64,000 nucleotides of DNA from an uncultured Clostridia bacterium (GTDB taxonomy: Bacteria; Bacillota; Clostridia; Lachnospirales; CAG-274), in NCBI GenBank assembly GCA_947585865.1, contig CANPXH010000004.1:1-64000 (forward strand), in the 5' to 3' direction. The stretch's first letter is position 1. Each line of letters starts with the position of its first letter. Shown here piece by piece: positions 56,619 to 64,000 of the stretch. The translations under genes and the position numbers were made by a program. The notes under the pieces were generated by a model. It was given only the letters and a program-made list of their open reading frames with translations, was not told the DNA's origin and ran no database searches.

Positions 56619-58436
56619 CTATGCCCTTTTAACGGTAACAGTGCCGTCTACAAAAATATCAAATATCCTGCCCCAGGGGAAGGACGTCTTTTCCACCCGA
56701 GCGTCTTCCGCACGGTATTCCACACCCTTGAAGCTGTAACATCCGGCCTTTATATTATCTGTAATGCTGTCTGTATCCAGCATATCATAGAGCATATCGG
56801 ATCGTATCCTGTCCTCCGTATTCGGTCTGTAGCCCTTGTTGGAAAGGGCAAGCTTGACGCTTTTGGTATACACGCCGTCTTCTATAAGATGCTGCATAAG
56901 CATATTTAAATGCGCCTTAAGGGATGAAGAAGGGGAATTCGTACACTCATTGGCAATGGCATATACCTGTCCGTGAGCTATGCCCAGACCTATGGCATTT
57001 GCATTGGTGTTCCATGCGGAATAGGCGCTGAGCATACCCAGTTCTTTTCTGTTTTTCATGGTCTTGAACAGTGTATTTTCCTTGGTGCCGCTGAAAAGCT
57101 CTATAAGAGCCACGCTGTTTCCCTTTTTGTGGGAGTTCTCCATTTTGGCAAGTATGTCCTGAGAGGTATCCCTGACAAGCTTGTAATCATATATATACAT
57201 ATCCGTCTTTTTATCGGTATATCTTCCAACGCCGCCTTTTGCAAAATTAAAAGCGGTCCTTGATATATTGCCCGGCTGTACAACATCGAATGTTGCCACG
57301 TTTTGAGTTACGTCATTATAAAAAATACTCATATTTGCGGTGAGGTTTTTTCTCTTTGCATAATCACGGGCATATATAAGCTGCGGTATCTCATCTGTGC
57401 CGTATATTATATTTATACTTTCTCCGTTTCCTGCGGCAGCCCTTCCCGGCTCTTTTTTGCCGTACTCAGCGGAAAGCCTTTTGTATATTGAAGAAGGCGA
57501 CGTTTCCATATACTGTCTTGCATAGCTGTATTTTATGGGAGAATTATTTTTTGTCTGCACCCAGTCGGCTTTTTTCTGAGCCATATACGTAATGAAATCG
57601 GGAACCTGCAAATCATCGTTGCTTACTATTATCTCTTCCAGCTCTCCTGCCTTATGCCATTTCAAAAGGGCGGAAAATATGCCTGCCGTAAGGGAATAAG
57701 GCTTTTTGTAATTTTCCACATACTGTCTGTAGGGCTCTTTTGTTTTTATGTTTCTGTTGAAATAATGAAGGAAGCTTCTTTCCCAGTTCGTCAGCTTATC
57801 CTCTCCCAGCTCGGCGGCTTTGCTGTCTACATAGCTGAATTCCATTATATACTGTATCGGAGTTACATCGGCGTATTTCTTATATATCTCGGCATAGTCT
57901 TCGCAGTCGGGTCTTTCCTCCAGATAATATGCCGCAAGGCCTTTAAGCTTGTTGTCATTGCACCATATTTTATTGAACCTTGTTTCGGGCAGCGAACGAG
58001 GCATGGACAGATTTACATAATACTTAGGCTCGGGAAAGTCCGTTATGAGCTTGTGCAGATCATCCATAGCTTCCTTCGTATCGTCGTAATTAACGCCGCA
58101 GCGACTGCCCACAAGACCGTTTGTAATATAAGATGATGTGTTTATTATAACGGTGGTATACTTATTGTTGTTGCGGGAAACTATATCGTAAAGCTCTTCT
58201 CTTATCGCTTTGCTGTTGCCCGTATGATTGTCGGGCTCATAGGATGAAAAAAAGTCCATATTTTTCTTATCTGTCGAAATATAATCGTCTCCTCCTATTT
58301 TCACCAAATTTTCAAGATATTCGTCGCTTATGGGTCTGCCGTCTAAGGGAACCGTTATTACCGTATTTGCATAAATAACCGTTGAAAGCATAAGCGAAAA
58401 AAATACCATAGCCGTAATAAATACTGATTTTTTCAT
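56619..58436 (-). CDS. DUF4127 family secreted protein
   Basis: Signal peptide MKKSVFITAMVFFSLMLSTVIYA, VPLDGRPIS, YVNLSMPRSLPETRFN. Confidence 0.85.
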   Translation of the reverse strand: MKKSVFITAMVFFSLMLSTVIYANTVITVPLDGRPISDEYLENLVKIGGDDYISTDKKNMDFFSSYEPDNHTGNSKAIREELYDIVSRNNNKYTTVIINTSSYITNGLVGSRCGVNYDDTKEAMDDLHKLITDFPEPKYYVNLSMPRSLPETRFNKIWCNDNKLKGLAAYYLEERPDCEDYAEIYKKYADVTPIQYIMEFSYVDSKAAELGEDKLTNWERSFLHYFNRNIKTKEPYRQYVENYKKPYSLTAGIFSALLKWHKAGELEEIIVSNDDLQVPDFITYMAQKKADWVQTKNNSPIKYSYARQYMETSPSSIYKRLSAEYGKKEPGRAAAGNGESINIIYGTDEIPQLIYARDYAKRKNLTANMSIFYNDVTQNVATFDVVQPGNISRTAFNFAKGGVGRYTDKKTDMYIYDYKLVRDTSQDILAKMENSHKKGNSVALIELFSGTKENTLFKTMKNRKELGMLSAYSAWNTNANAIGLGIAHGQVYAIANECTNSPSSSLKAHLNMLMQHLIEDGVYTKSVKLALSNKGYRPNTEDRIRSDMLYDMLDTDSITDNIKAGCYSFKGVEYRAEDARVEKTSFPWGRIFDIFVDGTVTVKRA

Positions 58437-58602
58437 ATATATTATCCGCTCCTTTGTTTTTTGATATTTATTAGTATAAAACATAATGTGACATATTACA
58501 ACACTTTATTTAAAATGGTATTAGTTTAAAAAAGTTAATTTTTTAAACATATTTCATAAAAAAACTTAAATTTTTTCGTAAAATATGACGAAAGCAATTT
58601 TA

Positions 58603-58690
58603 TTGACAATAGTTGTAAGTAATTATATAATTATACACAAGGACAATGGCGCCCACGCAGCGGGATAAGTCTGCTGCTTTTTTGCGCCAT
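58603..58690 (+). promoter_or_regulatory. gdhA leader: consensus promoter, AATGGC hexaloop, intrinsic terminator
   Basis: TTGACA-17-TATAAT (58603-58631); GGAC-AATGGC-GCCC (58641-58654); GCAGCGG/CTGCTGC + TTTTTT inside ATGGCGC/GCGCCAT. Confidence 0.72.
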
Positions 58691-58712
58691 AGGTCACAAA
58701 AACGTATAATAA

Positions 58713-60068
<1,356 letters not shown>

Positions 60069-60128
60069 TACAGGCATACTAAAGCTCATACGGATATTAT
60101 TTAAAATTCATATCAACAAGGGATGCCG

Positions 60129-60168
60129 ATATCATTATGCTCAATGATATCGGCGTCCTTTTTTTAAT
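60129..60168 (+). terminator. Rho-independent terminator after gdhA
   Basis: GATGCCGATATCATT atgctc AATGATATCGGCGTC CTTTTTTT. Confidence 0.85.
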
Positions 60169-60238
60169 ATTGTTGTTGATAAGATATGGAAATTATGCTA
60201 AAATGAAAATATAATAATGGAATACGAGGAGGTATATC

Positions 60239-61375
60239 ATGGACATTTTAGATAAGTATATCGATCAGCTTTTGGAAAAAAGCACACCCCAGGCACCTAT
60301 TTGGAACATCGAGAAGATAAAAAGCGGCAAGCCCTCTACTTGGAATTATATAGACGGCTGTATGATAAAAGCCATTTTGGATCTTTATGCCATAAAGGGC
60401 GATGAGAAATTTCTTAAATTTGCCGATGACTTTATAGACTACTTCGTTCAGGAAGACGGCTCCATAAAGTCCTACGATCCCAAGGAATACAACATAGACA
60501 ATGTAAATGCAGGCAAAACATTGTTTGAGCTGTACAAGCTGACAGGCAAAGAAAAATATAAAAAAGCCATAGAGACCATATATTCTCAGGTACAGAATCA
60601 GCCGCGTACAGAGGAAGGCAACTTTTGGCACAAGATGATATACCCAAATCAGGTATGGCTTGACGGTATGTATATGGGTCAGCCTTTCTATATGCAGTAT
60701 GAGGTAGAGTATAACGGCTGCAAGAACTGCAAGGACAGCTATGAGCAGTTCCTCAATGTTTATAAGAATCTGAGAGATCCCAAGACGGGTCTTTATTACC
60801 ACGGATATGACTGTTCCAGAAAAGCCTTTTGGTGCGATAAGGTAACAGGCCTTTCACGCAACTTCTGGTTGAGGGCGCTTGGCTGGTATGCTATGGCTCT
60901 TATCGACACGATCTCAGTTATGCCCGAGGATATGGCTGAGGAAAAGGCTAAGCTTTCTCAGATATACAAGGAGCTTATCGACTCTATGCTCAAATATCAA
61001 AGCGACAACGGTATGTGGTATCAGGTAGTCAATCTTGGCGGTATACCCGGCAATTATCTTGAGACAAGCGGCAGCTCCATATTTGCTTATGCTATAATGA
61101 AATCTGTGAGAATGGGAATACTTGATGAAGACTACTTCAAGTATGGCGAGAAGGCTTTCAACGGCGTTTGTGAAAAGTATCTTTCAGAAAAAGACGGAGA
61201 GCTCCAGCTTGACGGCATTTGCCTTGTGGCAGGCTTAGGCCCTGAAAACAACACGAGAAGAGACGGTACGTTCGGCTACTATATGAGCGAACCTGTCGTG
61301 TCCAACGATGCTAAAGGCGTAGGCCCTCTTGTGCTGGCTTATATCGAGATACTCTATAAGGAAAAGGGAAATTGA
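60239..61375 (+). CDS. Glycoside hydrolase family 88/105 (unsaturated rhamnogalacturonyl/glucuronyl hydrolase)
   Basis: VWLDGMYMGQPFYMQYEV, YHGYDCSRKAFWCDKVTGLSRNFWLRALGWYAMAL, ETSGSSIFAYAI. Confidence 0.93.
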   Translation: MDILDKYIDQLLEKSTPQAPIWNIEKIKSGKPSTWNYIDGCMIKAILDLYAIKGDEKFLKFADDFIDYFVQEDGSIKSYDPKEYNIDNVNAGKTLFELYKLTGKEKYKKAIETIYSQVQNQPRTEEGNFWHKMIYPNQVWLDGMYMGQPFYMQYEVEYNGCKNCKDSYEQFLNVYKNLRDPKTGLYYHGYDCSRKAFWCDKVTGLSRNFWLRALGWYAMALIDTISVMPEDMAEEKAKLSQIYKELIDSMLKYQSDNGMWYQVVNLGGIPGNYLETSGSSIFAYAIMKSVRMGILDEDYFKYGEKAFNGVCEKYLSEKDGELQLDGICLVAGLGPENNTRRDGTFGYYMSEPVVSNDAKGVGPLVLAYIEILYKEKGN

Positions 61376-61409
61376 TACAGTCCGATAAATTATATAAATT
61401 GAATTTTTG

Positions 61410-61446
61410 TTTGTGCTGCTTTTTTAAGCAGCACAAATTTTTTATA
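61410..61446 (+). terminator. Rho-independent terminator after GH105
   Basis: TTTGTGCTGCTT tttt AAGCAGCACAAA TTTTTT. Confidence 0.85.
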
Positions 61447-61648
61447 TGTACCTGTATCCTGTCATCCCTTATTTTCTTTTAATAAAAAAAGCCGTTCGGT
61501 ATTTTGCTCACGAACGGCTTAAAAGAGATCATATAGCTTTTATGGTGAATTATTATTTATTATCTTTAATATCGGCTAATTTACATATCAATTTGATAAA
61601 GCCTATATATGACCGCTTGCTTTCCAAAGCGATAAAGACAGGGATCTG

Positions 61649-61849
61649 TCAGTATATCTTTACGATATCATTTTCGTCAATACCATACATTTTGATAAAC
61701 TTTTTCATATCCTTATCATTTCTTATTGCCATAACATCGGAAAAAGTACCGTTTTCCAAATTCTTAAAGCCTGCGACTTTTTCGCCCGTGCATATACTGC
61801 TCATTACGGCAGGCTGCATTTTAGTCTTGTCATATTCTTTTTTTGCCAT
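61649..61849 (-). CDS. Small conserved-looking hypothetical protein, 66 aa
   Basis: MAKKEYDKTKMQPAVMSSICTGEKVAGFKNLENGTFSDVMAIRNDKDMKKFIKMYGIDENDIVKIY; GGGAGATATCC RBS. Confidence 0.75.
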   Translation of the reverse strand: MAKKEYDKTKMQPAVMSSICTGEKVAGFKNLENGTFSDVMAIRNDKDMKKFIKMYGIDENDIVKIY

Positions 61850-61898
61850 ACGGATATCTCCCAAAGGTCGGGGACTGCACATTGGCAGTCCCTTAACA

Positions 61899-63293
61899 TT
61901 AACCTATTTCATTCATTATATTGCTTATTATAACTACAGCCTGTACTCTTGTGGTATTGGCCTTAGGTGCGATACCGTCGCCCATGCCCTTTACTATACC
62001 ACGGCTGACCATAGCGGCAAGGCTTTCAGCCGCATATGAAGATATATCCGCCTTGTCGCTGAAAGCATCGAGAACAGAAGCATCTCCCGTTATCGTACTG
62101 CCAAGCTTCATCTCAAGAGCCTTCTTTGCAAGTATCATCATATCCTGTCTTGTAATATTGCTTTCGGGTGAGAACGTGCCGTCGCCGTTTCCGTTGGCAA
62201 TGCCCATATCCTTTGCAATACCTACGGCATTTGCATAATATTTTGCCCCATCGACATCGGTGAAATTGGACTGCGGAGCCTTTGTTATATCTACGCCCAT
62301 TCCTCTCAGAAGCATTATTATAAAGTCTGCTCTGGTAACGTTGTTGTTTGGTCTGAATGTGGAATCGGGATATCCGTTTACAACACCCTTCTTCGCCATA
62401 TCATAGATATAATCCTTGCCCCAGTAATTATCTGCTACATCCGTAAAGGTGATACCCTTGTCCTCAGCAGCTTTTTCCGTTGTAGCCTCGGTAGGTGCTT
62501 CGGTAGTTGAGACATTGTTTTCTGCTGCCGCATTGCCGCCGGATACACTGCCGCCGGATGTTCCGCCTGAAGTTCCGCCTGAAGTTCCGCCTGAAGTTCC
62601 GCCGGAGGTTCCGCCGCCTTGTACTGACGTGGTGGCCTCTGTTGAAGGCTCTTCATGAGCTCCGCTGCCTACAGTAACGGAAGCGCCGTCTGTATATATT
62701 TCAATAGGAACGCCTACATATTCGTCTGCGGAATGACTGCCTTCCGCATCGGTCATCTCTATTTCCGTATAACCGTCTGCTATAGCTTTGAATTTAAATC
62801 TGGCAAGGACACCTGTGCCTGTGTAGTTGGCAAGTATAGGTGAGCCGTCTGATGCGGTCTCGGTCGCACTGAGTATGGCCGCAAGCTTAACTATGCCTAT
62901 CTCGCCTGCACTCTTCCTGCCGTCTGCAAGTCCGTCATAATCGTCATCGCCTCTTGACGGCACAAACTTTGCTCTGGAATTAACATGGCTGAATGAGAAA
63001 AGAGAATGTGTTATGCCATCGTCTGTTTTATATACTATAAGATCCTCCGGTATATCGGCTATCTCGCAATCGATAGGCCTTATCACTTCGGGATCAAATC
63101 TTACATAGGCTGTCATCGCATTGTATCCGCCTGTGTTTTCCGTTACTATAAAATCGGCATAAAATTCATCTCCGACATCGACTTGACTTTCGCTTACCTC
63201 GCAGCGTATGTCTACCACATCTGCCGCATAGGAAGCAACAGGTACTGCCATTATACCTGCTGAAAGTACAAGGCATAATAATTTCTTGAACAT
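61899..63293 (-). CDS. Secreted protein: cohesin-like domain, GGTS linker, SLH domains
   Basis: Signal peptide; CEVSESQVDVGDEFYADFIVTENTGGYNAMTAYVRFDPEVIRPIDCEI; (GGTS)n; FTDVADNYWGKDYIYDMAKKGVVNGYPDSTFRPNNNVTRADFIIMLLRGM and two further SLH repeats. Confidence 0.88.
   Translation of the reverse strand: MFKKLLCLVLSAGIMAVPVASYAADVVDIRCEVSESQVDVGDEFYADFIVTENTGGYNAMTAYVRFDPEVIRPIDCEIADIPEDLIVYKTDDGITHSLFSFSHVNSRAKFVPSRGDDDYDGLADGRKSAGEIGIVKLAAILSATETASDGSPILANYTGTGVLARFKFKAIADGYTEIEMTDAEGSHSADEYVGVPIEIYTDGASVTVGSGAHEEPSTEATTSVQGGGTSGGTSGGTSGGTSGGTSGGSVSGGNAAAENNVSTTEAPTEATTEKAAEDKGITFTDVADNYWGKDYIYDMAKKGVVNGYPDSTFRPNNNVTRADFIIMLLRGMGVDITKAPQSNFTDVDGAKYYANAVGIAKDMGIANGNGDGTFSPESNITRQDMMILAKKALEMKLGSTITGDASVLDAFSDKADISSYAAESLAAMVSRGIVKGMGDGIAPKANTTRVQAVVIISNIMNEIG
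62552..62622 (-). repeat. 12-bp coding tandem repeat (GGTS linker)
   Basis: GTTCCGCCTGAA repeated. Confidence 0.85.
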
Positions 63294-63582
63294 AAAAAAC
63301 CTCCTGAAAAATTTATTTGTATCTATATAAAATATTTTATCATCAAAGCACATATTTTGCAATATGTTTATTATTACATATTTTGATCGGCTTCATATTT
63401 GGCAGCTCGGCTTATATGCAATTAAGGTAAGCTTTTAAACGAACGGGCAGGGCGATACCTCAAGGGCGGGGCGCAGATGTAAAAAATACGGCGGCGCCGT
63501 GTTTTTAATGAGTCGGCTTATTTTAAATATACTTGATAAATGTATTTAAGAGATGTATAATATTTTTTGGGAAGTGAGAAAT

Positions 63583-64000
63583 ATGGCAAAAAAAAGCAAT
63601 TATCTTTTTTCAAACAAGGACTTGGCTATACTTATACTGCCCCTTATAGTAGAGCAGCTTTTGGCAATACTTGTAGGTATCGCCGATACGGTCATGATAT
63701 CTTCTGTAGGCGAAGCGGCAGTGTCAGGTGTATCCCTTGTGGACAGCGTTATGATACTGCTTATAAATCTGTTTGCCGCCTTGGCTACTGGAGGCGCCGT
63801 AGTGGCAGGGCAGTATTTGGGTCAGAAGGATGATGAAAATGCCTGCACGGCCTCTGAGCAGCTCGTATGGTTCATAATGATAATAGCGGCCGTGGTAATG
63901 ATACTTATGTACATATTCCAAGGCATAATATTCAGAGTAGTGTTCGGCTCTATCACCGAGGAGGTCGCTCATCATTCGGATATATATTATAAGATAGTTG
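63583..64000 (+). CDS. MATE family efflux transporter, truncated by window end (not in ORF track)
   Basis: MAKKSNYLFSNKDLAILILPLIVEQLLAILVGIADTVMISSVGEAAVSGVSLVDSVMILLINLFAALATGGAVVAGQYLGQKDDENA... open to the window end. Confidence 0.9.
   Translation, partial: MAKKSNYLFSNKDLAILILPLIVEQLLAILVGIADTVMISSVGEAAVSGVSLVDSVMILLINLFAALATGGAVVAGQYLGQKDDENACTASEQLVWFIMIIAAVVMILMYIFQGIIFRVVFGSITEEVAHHSDIYYKIV

Noticed and set aside
63478-63512. AAAAAATACGGCggcGCCGTGTTTTT palindrome before the last MATE gene
   Set aside because: Best explained as an ordinary bidirectional terminator.

Overview
Chromosomal window from a spore-forming, Clostridia-like Firmicute, with moderate GC, strong ATA/AAG/GGC codon use, and YunB, T-box and DUF951 genes. 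Most of it is core metabolism and cell-envelope housekeeping: rlmB-mrnC-cysS-cysE behind a Cys T-box; a CorC-like gene followed directly by rnpB; aminotransferase, malic enzyme, smpB, PHP; MATE, recX, CCA transferase, SDR; gltBD; polA-coaE-lytic transglycosylase-SBP; PBP1A, yunB, PBP2, FtsW/RodA, U32, ZapA-like; PucR-like-ftsEX-M23-beta-propeller; phosphosugar mutase; ABC exporter; DUF4127; gdhA; GH105; SLH/cohesin-like protein; and a MATE gene cut off by the window end. No tRNA, rRNA operon, CRISPR array, prophage or transposase was recognised. The parts that look under-described are: (1) a mosaic structured repeat in three copies (5811, 40737, 53948) with compensatory stem changes; (2) a hairpin-dense non-coding island at 1-430 bounded by two copies of a second structured repeat with a covarying stem; (3) matching promoter-hexaloop-terminator leaders upstream of gltB and gdhA, the two glutamate-forming routes in the window; (4) a 947-aa orphan coiled-coil protein; (5) large disordered or repetitive insertions in divisome/envelope proteins (PBP1A, FtsW/RodA, FtsX, ZapA-like); (6) a 59-aa membrane ORF just below the ORF-track cutoff; and (7) a likely ATT start for yunB. 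Family names come from recognising motifs in the translated ORFs; no database search was run.
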